This document shows positions 31,847 to 43,457 of a stretch of DNA of 64,000 nt, in pieces. The notes beneath the pieces were generated by a model. It was not told the DNA's origin. It made no database searches and was given only the letters and a program-made list of their open reading frames with translations. Source of the stretch: Penium margaritaceum (taxonomy: Eukaryota; Streptophyta; Zygnematophyceae; Desmidiales; Peniaceae); NCBI GenBank assembly GCA_023375785.1, contig SZWC01004865.1:11198-75197 (forward strand). The letters are read 5' to 3'. The position numbers were made by a program, and so were the translations under genes. Numbering within the stretch: position 1 is the first letter of the stretch; each line of letters starts with the position of its first letter.

Positions 31847-33489
31847 ATGGCCAATAGCCCGTCTGGGGAGGGGTCGTCCTATGTTGGGGGGACCCACAGC
31901 CCCCCTTTCCTATAGTAGCTGTAGTAGCAGCAACATTAGCAGCAATAGCAGCAATTGCAGCAGTAGCAGCAGCAGCAGCAGAAACTACAATAGCAGCAGC
32001 AGTAGTAGTAGTAGCAGCAACAGGAATAGAAGCGGCAGCAACAGCAGTAGCGGCAACAGCAGCAATAGCAGCAACAACCCTTTGGCGTCGTTGGCGGCAA
32101 CCCTGATCCCTTGGCTTCCATTCAGCAACAGCTTGCTATCTTGACGCAATAGCTTGCAGCACTACAGCCTTTAGCCTCCTAGACTACCACAAGTGCCATG
32201 CCACCATTCATTCCTCCTGGGCACGCCAGTCTCGTTGTGTTCGCTGCCACGCATTACCTTGTGCAACAACAGAATCAGCGCCAGCGAGAGATAGTGACCT
32301 CCATCCTTGGCCCCACTCTAGGCGCCGGCCGCAGGCAGAAGGACTATGAGACGCCGCCCTCGCCGCTTCAGGCTGGCAAGCACTTTTGAAGTCGGGGCTC
32401 AACTTTTGCATCTGGGCGCAGGTTGAGGGTCGACCAGGATGGGCATATTACACCTTCTTGTATGACTCCACCCAGGATGACCAGTTGTATGACACTGGTC
32501 GCTCCGTACGTGCCCTTTTTTTCCGTCGCCCCTCCGGCTTCCCGTCTAGCCCTAGAGCCTTTTCTTGGCAACATCACTGCTGGCGCCACCCCAGACCATG
32601 CAGGCGCGTGGCACGTCCTCACTCGTCCCCATCCTTCGTCCAGCAAGGCTGAGACCAGCCATCTGCTGCGAGAGTTCAACTCCCTACACATGGAAGAGAC
32701 CGAGACGGTCACCGCCAACTGGGAGCGGGTGGAGGACATCCTTCATCGCCTCGGCACATCTGTCCCACCTCCTCAGGCCTCGCTTCTCACCATCAAGCGC
32801 GATTCCACCAGCACGTTCGCGGACGTCTTCATGCACTATTCCCTGGACGTCCTCTCCACCATTGCGGCTCAGGGCACCCTCATGTCTTGGGCATACGAGC
32901 TCTTCCTCTGGATTTAGGAAGCTCGTCTGGAGTCCTAACTCCAGCGCACGGAGGCTCTTGCCTCCCCTGCCGTCACCTCCGTGGCCGTCGCTTCCCCCGC
33001 CGCAGCTATCTCCACCAGCTCCTGGTCATTGGGGAAGAAGAAGCGTCAGAACAAGAAGGGCAAGGGTCAGTAGCAGCAACAGCAGCGACCATTGACCGGG
33101 TCTAACGGTGGTGGCTTGGTCTACCATAACTGTGGCCAGTCCGGGCACGGGTGGTACACGTGCCCTCTACCGACAGGCGAGGCGCACGTCATTGCCACCA
33201 TGCATCGCTAGCGAGAGCGTCGTCTTGCCTCTTCCACCGTAGCTGTTGCCGGCCCTGACGCCTCGGCCTTGTGTAACAGCTCCACCACTCCGACAGCTAA
33301 AACAGTCCAGCCGACGCCAGCTCCACAGCAGTACCATCCGTAGTCGTCGGTGCCTCCGTTTCCTTCATCGGCACATTCCTCCTCCTACCTGGGCTCCGGT
33401 GACTTCACTCCGCACTCAGTCTACATTCCCGGGCCATCCTCCTGTGAGCGTCAGTTGGAGCAGTTCATCGCGCTCTAACTCGGCGTGCC
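31847..33489 (+). pseudogene. gag: gag of element D with TAG-riddled Gln tract
   Basis: The ATG at 31847 (MANSPSGEGSS) matches the gag start of element G. From there to TGA at 32387-32389 the frame is in phase for 181 codons and holds 17 TAG codons, mostly inside a CAG/CAA run, and no TAA or TGA. The conserved segment IVTSILGPTLGAG follows near 32290. Further gag (LREFNSLHMEETETVTANW, STIAAQGTLMSWAYELF) is in another frame at 32423-32917 and ends in TAG. The zinc knuckle near 33125-33165 reads YHNCGQSGHGWYTC: spacing is canonical but the first Cys is Tyr (a G-to-A change). Confidence 0.78.
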
Positions 33490-35094
33490 TTGCCCTCCCC
33501 CCAGGGAAGTGCGAGTTGCGTCACCTCCTGCTCTCTTGCCCAGCCTTGCATGAATGAGAGTAAGTTGCAGTCATGTCCCGATTCCTCGTTTGTCTCATCG
33601 TCTTTTGTGGTCTCCTCTACCCCCTTCCATGACATCGTTGCATGGCTTCATGATTGGCTGTCTCGGTTCGCACCCCCTTCCACCGCATCCACGTCTCTTG
33701 CTTGCTGCCATGTGACCGTTAGCGATCTGGCGACTCCGGTCCAGGACCCTGCTGAGACTTGGATCATCAACTCTGGGGCCACGCATCACATGACGGCCTT
33801 TCGTGAGGCCATTAGTATGCTCAGTCCTGTCAGCAATGTCTTTGGTGTCTGAACGGGCTTTGGAAATGTGTTGCCCGTCTATGGCGTCGGCGTCGTTTGT
33901 TACCGTGGTCCTGTCGACTATGTTTTCATGACCGATGTCCTCTTTGTCCCATGTCTCGAGCTCAACCTCATGTCCGTCACTGCCCTTGATCGCATGAGCA
34001 TAGACATTGTGCACTTGCGTGGTATTGGCACTGTGTCATTGTGTCCGTCCGGTCTTGTCGTCCTGCACGCCACTGCATGTGGCAACCTGTGGCATGCACC
34101 TCTTCTGTCCTCCTCTCCTTCCATCCTCTCCCCGTCGGCCGCTATAGGTCATGTGTTTGTCACCAGCACACTCTCTCCTCAGCGCACTCACCTCTTGCAC
34201 CACTGCCTTTACCACGTCCACTCCACTGCCGTAGACAGCATGCTCCGCACCCAGGCGGCCAAGGGACTTGACTCGAAGATTGTCCCTCTCTCGTGCCCCA
34301 CAGAGTGTATTGATTGTGCTAAGGACAAAATACACCGGTCCATTTACTCTCTATCCTCCTCCCGTGCATCCGCCCCTCTCGACTTGATCCATTTCGATGT
34401 CATGGGCCCTCTCCCCCACCGATTCGGTCGGAGAGCATGGCCGCTCTGTCCTCACCCTCACTCACGACTACTCTCGTTACCGCTGGGTCTTCTGCCTTTG
34501 GCAGAAGAGCGATGTTGCCTAAGCCATCCAGGACTGGCTTGTCCTTGCGGAGCACGAGTATGGCCAATCTCTTATTGCTTTTTCTCCGATCACAATGGTG
34601 AGTACATAGGTGAGACCACGACCTTTCGCGCCTCCTGCGGTGTCCACCATGAGATATCCGCGCCCTACATGCCCGCCCAGAATGGCATCTCCGAGCGGTG
34701 GAACCGTACCATGGTTGACGCCGTCCGTACCATGCGGGTTGAATCTGGTCTCTTCGTTGGTTTCTAATTTGAAGCCATGGCCTACATGACATGGATCTGG
34801 AACAGGATTCCCCACGATCCCCTTCCCCGCCAGTCCACGCCATACCAGCATTGGTGCGGTCAGCTCCCTGACCTCCGCTCGGCTCGCGTTTGGGACTGCG
34901 TGGCCAATGTGTGGCTGCCCGTCCTATAGCAAGGCGACAAGCTCGGCCCCCGTGGACGTCCCTTTACCTTCCTTATTGTCTCTCGTTCGTCCAAGCCCTG
35001 GCGCTTTTGGGATCCATCTCGGCACTGCATCGTCGAATCCCGTGAGGCCCTCTTCTTTGAGGACCTATTTCTCCGTGACCTCATTCGCTCCGAC
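33490..35094 (+). pseudogene. pol: Protease and integrase of element D
   Basis: The protease motif reads INSGATHHM near 33766-33795: the catalytic Asp is Asn, so the enzyme would be inactive. TGA at 33850-33852 ends this frame. A 299-codon frame (33868-34767) carries the rest: LLHHCLYHVHS and CIDCAKDK for zinc binding, first Asp in IHFDVMGPL, second in FSDHNGEY, Glu in NGISERWNRT. Between about 34410 and 34570 the frame is shifted by one inserted base and restored by a later one-base loss, so part of the core is scrambled. A TAA at 34765-34767 follows, where G keeps a sense codon, then the integrase tail (YMTWIWNRIP). Confidence 0.85.
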
Positions 35095-35204
35095 TTGTCC
35101 GTGTCCCTCTTGTCGCATGGGGGATTGGTGAGTCCGTACTCTGTCCTACCGCTTCCGGGCGACACATCATTCAGTCACTCTGAGCTAGTAGCCTTGGTTG
35201 CATC

Positions 35205-35600
35205 CTCTGGCCCCTCCGAGCCGGTAGCCCCAGTCGCGTCCGCTGATCCCTCCGGGCCAGCAGCCCGAGTTGCGTCCACTGGCCCCTCCAAGCTGACAGC
35301 CCTAGTCGCGTTCGTTGGCCCCTCCGGGCCGACAGCCCCAGTCGCGTTCGCTGGCCCCTCCAAGCCAGCAGCCTTGGCGACGCCCACTGGCCCCTCCGTG
35401 CCGGCAGTACCAGTCTCGTCCGCTGGCCCCTCGGAGCAAGCAGCCCCGGTGGCGCCCACTGGCCCCTCCGAGCCGGTAGCCCCAGTCGCGCCCGCTGCGC
35501 CCCCCGGGCCAGTAGCCCCGGTGGCACCCACTGGCCCCTCCTGGCCGGCAGCCCCAGTCCCGCCCACTGGCAACCCCTGGGCCAGTAGCCCTGGTTGCAT
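35205..35600 (+). repeat. 36-bp tandem repeat in the integrase/RT linker of D
   Basis: About eleven degenerate units of 36 bp, each translating as a 12-residue unit of the type GPSEPVAPVAPT. The opposite strand reads as a false collagen-like G-x-y protein. Element G has an equivalent repeat at 55165-55460, so the repeat predates the split of D and G. Confidence 0.8.
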
Positions 35601-36386
35601 CCGCTGGCCCCTCCGGGCCAGCAGCCTCGTTCGTTGTTGTTGGCCCGTCGGACTCAGTGACATCTCTTGCCATACCCCGTTATTCACGTGGCCCAAGCGG
35701 CAGCCTCCAACCCAGGCCGTTGGTGAGCGTATAGACCGTCGCACCGCACCCCGTGGCGCTTTGATCACATTTGGCTTCATGTGTCTCTTCAACTCCCACG
35801 GTTGTGAGTGTGGATCTTGGCACCAAGGCCCTCGGCCTGACCACTTCGGCCATCATTGCAGACCTTCACCCGGTTTTTGAACTGGGCTACGCCATGCTCC
35901 ATTACGTGCATTGGCATGCTTCTGTGGTTGCACTCGTGCACATCCCACCTGGAGCTCGGGATGCACACGCTCTCTCAGTCCGCTCCACAGCATGCCCGGA
36001 GGACCCAACCACCCTACGCGAGGTTCGAGCCTCTCTTGAGGCCGCACATTGGGACGTTGCCTGCAGTGATGAGCTTGCTGGTATACGTCAGCACCACATG
36101 TACGACCTCGTTGACCTTCCTCTAGGTCAGACGGCCATTGGAGCCTAGTGGGACTTTCGGCGCAAGTGGAAGCCTGATGGGTCCTAGGACAAGTACAAGC
36201 CCCGCCTTTTGGCCAAGGGGTTTGTCTAAATCCCTGGAGTCTATTACCACCAGATCTTTATCCCAGTCAGCCGGTTCTCCACTATCCAGGCGCTCTTGAG
36301 CCTGGTTGCCCAGCATGGGTGCAAGCTGCATCAGATGGACGTGAGCAACGTTTTTCTCCATGGCTCACTCGAGGGTGAGGAGCTCT

Positions 36387-36670
36387 ACATGGTAGAGGTA
36401 TAGTTAATCGACCCAAATTCATACACTCCACAATCAGTGTATCCAAAAACACATTCCTGTATCCATGGATTTCTCAACCTTTATGAACAAGAAGGCATTT
36501 GGCTAGAGCCCTCATATGTATTCCTCGTCGAACATGACAATAGATCAGGTATTCTTATAACTTAGGGAAGTTTTTGTTAGCAATGGATGTTCACTTTTCT
36601 GTTCACTTCAAAATGCACTTTTCTGTACACAGTTTCAAGAGTGAGGTGACTAGTCATATATGACATGGTA
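36387..36670. mobile_element. 268-bp AT-rich insertion in reverse transcriptase of D
   Basis: The sequence 36395-36662 interrupts an otherwise colinear reverse transcriptase and is flanked by ACATGGTA on both sides (36387-36394 and 36663-36670). An 8-bp duplication is typical of hAT-type transposons, so a short non-autonomous element is possible. I see no convincing terminal inverted repeats and no coding capacity. It does not have intron-like ends. Confidence 0.5.
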
Positions 36671-37964
36671 CAGCCCCCAGGCTTTGACGACGACACTGGG
36701 AGATTCTGGCGGCTGCGGAAGGCCCTGTATGGCCTGAAGCAGTCACCTTGGTGCTGGAACCAGGAGATCAATAGCACGCTCCTACGCGGCGGCCTCCTGC
36801 GTAGCACCGTTGACCCCGCACTATTCGTCAGTCCGTCAGACTAGACCTTTGATGCCGTCTTGGTCTACGTTGATGATCTCCTCATCACGTCGCCAGACAC
36901 GGCTGCCATCCAGCGTGTCAAGGACCCTCTGCACGCCGTCTACCACATGAAGGATCTCGGATCTGCCCGAGTCTTCTTGGGCATGGAGCTCGAGCATGAT
37001 TGCTCCCAAGGCATCTTGCACGTCCACTAGGTACCCTATGTGCAGACTCTGTCCACTTGCTTTGCCGAGGACCTGCCACTCGTGCCGAACGCATCTTCAC
37101 CCATGTCACGTGATGGCCAGGTGAAGCTGAAGAGTCTTGATCCAAGTGTTGTGGGGGAGCCAGTCAACGTGACCACGTATCTGTAAGTCATCGGTATCGC
37201 CAGGAACATCACCTGGTAAGTCATGATGTTCCTGGTGACAACGACGCGCCCAGACATCGTGTTTGCCATCAACCTCCTTACCTAGTTTTCTCTGGAGCCG
37301 CGTCATCTCCACTTCGAGGCCACGATCTGAGTACTGCGCTATGTCATCTCAACTCCACGGTGAGGTCTCATGTTCTGCCGCCAGCCGTCTGTTCTCTCGG
37401 AAGGCTACATCGACAGTGACTTAGGTGGCAGTCCGGACTGTAAGAGTCGCACAGGTTGGATGTTTCTGATTGGCGGCACAGCTGTGTCCTGGCCAAGTGG
37501 TAAGCAGGGGTGCATTGCACGCAGCACTGCTGAGGCTGAGTACTTGGCCCTTGGCTCAGGCGCGTGTGAGATTGTGTGGTTTCGTCGTCTCTTGTCCGAG
37601 TTGCGTCATTGTGTCACATCCATCATGTTACATTGTGACAATGAGAGTGCCATGGCCATCGCCGATAATGACGGCGTGCATCACACATGCACAAAGCACA
37701 TCAAGGTTGAGTATCACTATGTGCGTTCGTTGTTGCATGACGGCAGCAGCAGCATCGTGTGGGTTGAGACAACACGGCAGCTGGTTGACTTCTTGACCAA
37801 GGCACTGAAGCGCGACTTGTTCAAGAAGGTTGTGAGTTCGGTCGGCGTGCATCCATGAGTGGCTCTCTTTGTCCGTGCCGACGTCTCTGCGTGCCCTGGG
37901 GAGTCTGGTTGTTGACCATGTCTCTGCCCGCACATGTGCACTACGCCTCTGAGTCATGGGCGAG

Positions 37965-38816
37965 TGTTGGTTTTCGTGCATCTCTCATTGTACTCTGTTG
38001 TGTCCTCTCGGCTTGTGTACATCGTAGTGCAGATGACTGATGGTGAGACTCGACGCCGCTGGAGTATCACTCGGTGGAGCTGACGCACGCTCAGGAGTAC
38101 TCGCAGTTCGCTGGAGCCTCCTCCCTTTAGCGATGCTCTCAGCTCCATCGGCAGGCCTCCATGGCGGTCGGGCCGCCGGCGGTCACTGCCACTGCAGATT
38201 TTGTCTATATGCACCCATCGTTGTTTCTGGCTATGCCATTGCGTCTGCAGCGTCATGTTGTGCCTATGGTCCATGTCTCTTGTTGTGTGGCACTATTTGG
38301 CACCATTGCCTGTCGTAGGCACTGCTTGGGTTCGGGCAGCCATAGCTCCTTGCTGCTATTTTTCTAGCTGATTCTGACCGCACGAGTGCGTTTGCAACGT
38401 CGGTGTTATGGTATGGTCCAGTTTTCAAGCAAAACGGACGACGCCCGGGTTTTGAGCTGTCGGGCGCCTGGCAGGGCTCACCGAGAAAACATTGCCTGCC
38501 AGAAAATAGGTCTAGGACTATTTTCTTATTGGCTGGTTAGCTGAGTAACAAGTTCTACACTAGTGGGGGGAGCTAGAACTTGGAGGGGTCTCCCATTCTT
38601 GCTCATTCTTTAGTCCTAATCAGTTACTTTTAGTCTCTAGCTGCTTTCTGGCGCTAACACTTGCGCGCACATTTCTGAGTAACAAACCCAGAGCTTCCAG
38701 ACTTAGTCTCTAGAGCAGCAGACTGAGCGGGCATCAGACTTAAGCAACGAGGGTGGAAGCCCGCACGCTACATCAACAACGCTGCTGCCCCAACTTGCTG
38801 CCTAGCGTTTCCTTTT
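37965..38816 (+). repeat. 3' LTR of element D
   Basis: It starts TGTTGGTTTTCGTGC after the purine-rich CATGGGCGAG. The end at 38816 is placed by the CCAAT repeat at 38817-38821 and by the limit of similarity to the G LTR; the terminal bases are not CA, so the end may have mutated. Confidence 0.72.
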
Positions 38817-38984
38817 CCAATAACACACGGGGTCACGGCACAGAAAGTTCCTGGGCCACATGTTGTAGGAACTCAAAGTATACATTTGGTGGATAGCATG
38901 AGATCATGGTGTATGTTTGTGGAATGTTTTTGACTTTTTACAACATGAGAAGCATATGGAAAGTAAACATCAAGGCTCAATCCA

Positions 38985-39870
38985 TCATCTACCAACCATA
39001 AGGAAGCCTTTGATTGGCAAGTTTAGGGTTTTTGGCCGTAGAGGTGGTGTCCTACATCACTGTATACATAAAGATACGTTGTAGGCTGGACGATGTGATG
39101 TTTGCGGTTCAGTCACCTAGCTACACTCATGGCTCAAAAAATGTGTGGTGACTGCACAATGCAATGTATGGCTGGAATAGTTTCCGTGGCGCTGGAACAT
39201 TGAGATTACGTCCACCTATGGAAAGGGGGGGTACCTGCGGAGCACTGGCAATCAAGCACACTTTCTTGCTCATTTCACGTTGATGACCTGCTCTTAATGG
39301 GCTAGTCGGTAAAGGTGCTCTTGCACTTTGCACACAAAATGAAGGGCATTGCTCACTCAAATGTGTTCCTCAGCATGACACTCGAGTAGGGTAGGCATTG
39401 TTGTTCCTCCTATGTTCATCAAGCTACGCATATTCACAACCTAGGGGAGCACTTTACTCCACTTATCCCAGTAGTCCCTTCCGCCTAAACACCTAAGCAC
39501 CAACTTGGATGTGTTTCCTTCTTTAGAAGTTGCATGTTCCTGGTCGCTACATTGCACTACGCTGTGACAGCCTAAGCACGATGGCATTTGCAAAAAATGA
39601 GGGCATGCACCATTCATGCACAAAGAATGCAAACTTTGACGTGACCGCATCGCTCATGGCACTGTCCTCTCTGTCCAGGCTGACACACAATCTCAATGTG
39701 CTGACTTCTTGACTAGAGCTGTTGCCCACGGAGAACTCCCTGGCTGAACATTTATGACTTGTAATTATCCTCTAGCAGGAGTTCCCTGTCCATAATTATG
39801 TTTTTATGTGCTTGCCTTCTATGGATTTGTTGCATGTAGTGTTTTGTGTCTACGGGAGCAGGGAGGAGTT
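38985..39870 (+). pseudogene. pol: Decayed old copia relic (integrase tail, RT, RNase H)
   Basis: AT-rich and full of frameshifts, yet pieces are recognisable in order: FRVFG of the integrase tail near 39025; MYG then FPWRWN of reverse transcriptase near 39163-39200; VDDLLLMG (the YVDD site with Tyr changed to His) near 39280; a KMKG...VFLSM segment near 39340. RNase H pieces follow near 39550-39720 (LRCDSLSTMAFAKN, HHSCTKN, ADFLTRAV in another frame). A purine-rich GGGAGCAGGGAGGAG near 39858 could be its polypurine tract. It is clearly older than the other elements and may be part of the AT-rich DNA into which D and B inserted. Confidence 0.6.
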
Positions 39871-39884
39871 TTGGTTTCCAATTG

Positions 39885-40665
39885 TTACGGTGCCGATGCA
39901 CTTTCATCCTCTCAAGTTTCACTTGGTTGCTCTGAGCGCCGGGGTTGGAGGTTGGGATGACACCGACTGACTCCAGGAGCGGAGGGCGTCGGATGTGAAG
40001 CTGAGGTCGAGTGTCGAGGGACAGTCAGGTAACGACGCTCTTGGACGTGAGGATGGCGAGGAGGAAACCGGGGTTATCGGCAACGGCTTGGTGGCAACAA
40101 CCTGCTCAGAGACCACATAGTCTGTGAGCTGTTGCACAATACGCTTTAGTCCTTGAGCTTGGCGTACAACACCGCCATGGTATCGGCTGACAACGTCTCT
40201 GAGTCGGATGGTGAAGATGAAGGGCAAGACCGTATCCAAAGCGGTCGCCACCACGCAGGGCGCTGATGACACTGGCGCCAGCCATGGTGCCGATCCCCAC
40301 AGTAGTAACAGGTAAAGCCGGTAGACGCCCGAGACGTGTGCCATGGCTGCAACTACAAGTGTGGGCTTGGCGCCTTCCACGCATGCAATGCGGGCATCAA
40401 CCACGGCACCAGCTGTGCTCCCTACGTCGCCAATATGCTCATCTTCAGAGCCTAGCGTTGGTGAGTGCATAGTGTTCTCGCTCCCGCTGGCACAAGGCCA
40501 CAGGGAGAAGTGGGCAATCAAAGCAAAGTCTCTCAAACGCGCTCCGACGTTGTCAGGAGAGCTGGTGTAATATGTGACCTCAAGTCGCCTTTCGCTGCTG
40601 CTGCTGCTGCTGTTGCTGCTACCTATGGCCGCCATTGACTCTGACAGCGGTGGTCCCTGCCACAC
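39885..40665 (-). pseudogene. gag: gag fragment of element I
   Basis: Reading from 40665 downwards, a frame of about 248 codons starts in a Ser-rich run and gives EVTYYTSSPDNVGARL. In a second frame (40146-40352) it contains a zinc knuckle CYYCGDRHHGWRQC with canonical CX2CX4HX4C spacing, so a frameshift lies just before it. The downstream part (MAVLYAKLKD, then Ser/Pro-rich sequence) resembles the gag/protease junction of D and G. No protease, integrase or reverse transcriptase follows: the fragment is truncated near 39900. Confidence 0.55.
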
Positions 40666-41313
40666 TTCTAGCAGCTGGTAACGCTACTGGTGGTGTCGCT
40701 GCGACAGCGATTGCTGCTACTGCACCGGTCGCTGTCACCAACCGACATCTATGACCTCCGGCCACCCCTCCTTTTTTTTTTTTGTTCACCGAACGCAAGG
40801 TGCTAGTGGGGTTCCCCTCCTCAGGGTATTTCTCAATTGCCGTACTTGCAAACCACCCTGTCGTCCTCCCACTCCATTTTTTTTCAGGTGCAACCTCCTC
40901 GGGTGCCTCTTTTGGGGTTGTTGTGGGGTGCCTCACTCGAGGACCCCTCGGTCCTCTCCTCCTTCGTTTGTTCTGTTTTTTTGTTTTGTTTTTGTTTTTG
41001 GTTTTCTCTTTGTGTGTGCAGGTTCAAGTTACGCCTCAAGGGAGCTTGTCGAGGGAGCTTGACAAGCGAGCTCGCTCACCGAGCGTGTCAAGCGAGCTCG
41101 CTCGCTATGAGCAACCAGCTTCCCGCTGCTTTCTCACAGCGCAAGGTTGCAATGCAGCTTCGCAGGGCGAGCAAGCAGCAGTATTGGATGCTGCTACTAC
41201 GGATGCCACTGCTGCGAGGGCTGCTGCTGTTGTTATAGCAAGCGTGAGCGGCTGTGGCCGCATGTTGCAACTGCCCGCCACCACAGCCGCTGTTGCTGTT
41301 GTTGCTGCCGCTT
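40666..41313 (-). other. Leader-like sequence of element I
   Basis: It contains CAG-rich tracts (complement of 41110-41310), a homopolymer run at 40770-40781, and GCGAGCTCGCTC-type repeats at 41040-41106 like those in the D and G leaders. It ends where the truncated F1 LTR begins. No TGACGTCA array was found here. Confidence 0.45.
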
Positions 41314-41785
41314 TGACTAAGTCCCCGACTAACAAAATGTACTAGTGAGTTTCGGACATCGAGCCAGGTTCTTGGCCAAGTTCCTCAGTAACAACCTGCA
41401 CTTCTGGATCCGGTGGATGATCCGCCGGATCAGGTGGATCATCCACCGGACGCCTCAGCAGGCCTATCCGAGCAATTTCTCCAGATGGTATTTTTGTTAC
41501 TCGGTCCGGTCGATTATCGATCGGATTTCGAGTCGTAGCCGGCTCCAAGAGCTGCTGCGCACACCCCAACTTTGGAAGGCCATATCTCCCTCGATACTTG
41601 TCCGATTCTGGCAAACCAACTTCCACCGCATTTAGCGACTCATCAAATTAACGGGGCAATCTTCCATTTGAGGATTCAAGCAATCCTCAGGTCGCCAGAT
41701 CCGCTGACGCGGAGTTTCCACTTCCTTGCAGCTCGTCGGCGCCTCCCGGCGCAGCACTTGGGCATGCGGAGGGGCAATTTTTCCA
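41314..41785 (-). repeat. 3' LTR of F1 (truncated)
   Basis: It matches the first 470 or so bases of the F2 LTRs, with GGGGGAGAATG as polypurine tract upstream. It contains the paired hairpin arms TCCGGTGGATGATCC (41409-41423) and GGATCATCCACCGGA (41436-41450). It breaks off at 41314 against element I leader sequence. Confidence 0.8.
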
Positions 41786-42086
41786 ACATTCTCCCCCTTG
41801 CACCTGCCATGCTTGCTGCTCCTGCTTGCTCTCACTCATCTTCTGTTGCGCCCTCCAACCCATCATAGCTGGTAATCCAAATTCTGGCCACACTCATCGC
41901 GTGCCGGTCCGCGGGTTGCGCTTCGGTCAAGCCATCCGCAAGCATGTTATGCGTGCTTCAATGCTGTAGCACCACCTGCCCCTTCTCGACCATGTCCTGT
42001 GCGTAGTGATAACGCACGTCGATGTGCTTCGTCCTCTTGTGTTGCGTCGGGTTGTTGGTCACCAAGATGGAGCCGGTGTTGTCCTC

Positions 42087-43457
42087 TTACACCACCGTAG
42101 GCTCTAGCTGCAGCACGCCCAGCTCCCCCAGCAACCTGCGGAGCCACACCACCTCCTTGACCGCCTCGGCCAGCGTGATGTACTCAGCTTCCACTGTGGA
42201 GGTGGCAACATAGTCTTGCTTCCTGCTGCACCATGAGATCGCTGCACCAGCGAGGAAGAACACATAGCTGGATGTGGACTTCCACTTGTCCACATCCCCA
42301 GCGTAGTCTACATTCGTATAGCAGACAAGACGCAAGGGGTCCGCCCGCCCCTTACCGTCGAACCTTAGGCGCACGTGTCGTGTTGCCTGCAAATAGCAGA
42401 GGATGCGCTTGACCGCCTGCCAGTGTCGTGGCCCTGGATCAGCCACGTACCTGCTCACTTGGCCCACCGCGTAGGCCAGGTCCGGCCGAGTCGCCACTAT
42501 GGCGTACATGAGGCTGCCCACCGCCAATTGGTAGGGCACCCCTCCTATATCCTCCCGCTCTTCTTTTGTTTGTGGCACCATTGCCGCACTCAGTTCACAG
42601 GTCGTGGAGACCGGACTGTAGACTGGTTTGCAGTCCTCCATGCCGTACCGCTTTCGCACATCGGCCACGTATTTGGCCTGTCCAAGCTCAAGCGTGCACG
42701 CCCTCCGGTATCGCGCAATGCTCACCGCGAGGTAGAACTCATGCTCCCCCATGTCCGACATTTGGAACCTGCTGCTCTGCTGCTCTTTCACCTGCTAAAG
42801 CCTATAGAGTTGTGAGGAGCAAAAGATCATATCGTCCACCTAGAGTGCAACAATCTGATGCAGCTTCTTGCTATGTTGCACTTACACGATGTGATCTGCC
42901 TCACAGCCCTTGAAGCTGAGTTGTGCCGTGAAGCTGTCCATTTGTTGGTACTAGCATCGGGGTGATTTTTTTAGCCTGTACAAGGACTTCTACAACTTGC
43001 ACACCTTGCCCTCCAGCACCTCCACCCCCTTCGGTACCTCTATGTAGATTTCTTTGTCGATGATGCCATTGAGGAAGGCCGTCTTTCTGTCCATCTGGTG
43101 GAGCTCCATATCCTTCGCGGCTGCCACCGCAAGGATCGCCCGGATGCTTGTGAACTTGGCGATGGGGGCGAACGTCTCATTGTAGTGCTCGCCCTTACGT
43201 TGTGCATACCCCTTTGCCACGAGCCGCACCTTGTACTTGTCAACCACACCTTCCTCTGTGAACTTGGTCTTGAATACCCACATGGAGCCGATGACCTTGG
43301 CGTCTCTTGGCCTGTCAACCAGCTGCCACGTGTCTTTTTCAGTAATGGACGCCAACTCCGACTTGATGGCGGCATCCCACTGCTGCCCCTCGGGCCGCGC
43401 AAGCGCCTCTTGCACGGTCGTCAGCTCCGATGATGCAGCCAACATGCACCGCATCAT
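42087..43457 (-). pseudogene. pol: Reverse transcriptase and RNase H of F1
   Basis: Reverse transcriptase begins in a 155-codon frame (43457-42990): TVQEALARPEGQQWDAA, WQLVDRPRDAKVIGSMWVF, DKYKVRLVAKGY, HYNETFAPIAKF and TAFLNGIIDKEIY. The YVDD site near 42830 reads stop-VDD because Tyr is TAG. The 234-codon frame 42791-42087 continues through EFYLAVSIARY, VGSLMYAIVATRPDLAYAVGQ and RNase H (SWCSRKQDYV, STVEAEYITLAEAV). The RNase H end is cut by a stop near 42087; the remainder to the LTR is readable only in pieces. Confidence 0.85.

Larger units (their letters stand above)
35095..37858 (+). pseudogene. pol: Linker, reverse transcriptase and RNase H of element D
   Basis: After the repeat linker, a frame at 35771-36148 begins reverse transcriptase (LGTKALGL, TLREVRASLEAAHWDVA, YDLVDLPLGQTAIGA) and stops at TAG where element G has Lys in GAKWVLRRKW. 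Further TAG codons follow. HQMDVSNVFLHGSLEGEELYM ends at an insertion (36395-36662). Beyond it come FDDDTGRFWRLRKALYGLKQ and the active site LVYVDDLLITS near 36867, with both Asp present. RNase H lies in a clean 162-codon frame at 37370-37858 (SWPSGKQGC, STAEAEYLALGS, LHCDNESAMAIA, TKHIKVEYHYV, DFLTKAL). It is inactive because of stops and the insertion. Confidence 0.87.
30652..38816 (+). mobile_element. Element D: Ty1/copia retrotransposon
   Basis: It is flanked by CCAAT on both sides. It has a shortened 5' LTR (30652 to about 31140), a CAG-rich leader, gag, protease, integrase, a linker with 36-bp repeats, reverse transcriptase, RNase H and a full 3' LTR. It is related to the minus-strand element G in LTR, leader, gag and linker. 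The primer binding site and the 3' part of the 5' LTR are missing. Many TAG codons, an altered protease active site and a 268-bp insertion in reverse transcriptase show that it is dead. Confidence 0.85.

Noticed and set aside
31847-32389. TAG reassigned to Gln in this organism
   Set aside because: The candidate host gene uses only CAG/CAA in its Gln tracts and ends in TAG; stops at Trp and Arg codons and other C-to-T/G-to-A changes point to mutation instead. Kept only as a testable alternative.
35205-35600. Possible CRISPR array
   Set aside because: The units are directly adjacent 36-bp coding repeats without spacers, in a eukaryotic retrotransposon.
35175-35792. Collagen-like G-x-y protein on the minus strand
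   Set aside because: It is the antisense reading of the 36-bp repeat in the D linker; the plus strand carries the recognisable copia pol context.
36395-36662. Spliceosomal intron in reverse transcriptase
   Set aside because: The ends lack GT...AG at positions that restore the frame, and an 8-bp direct repeat flanks the segment.
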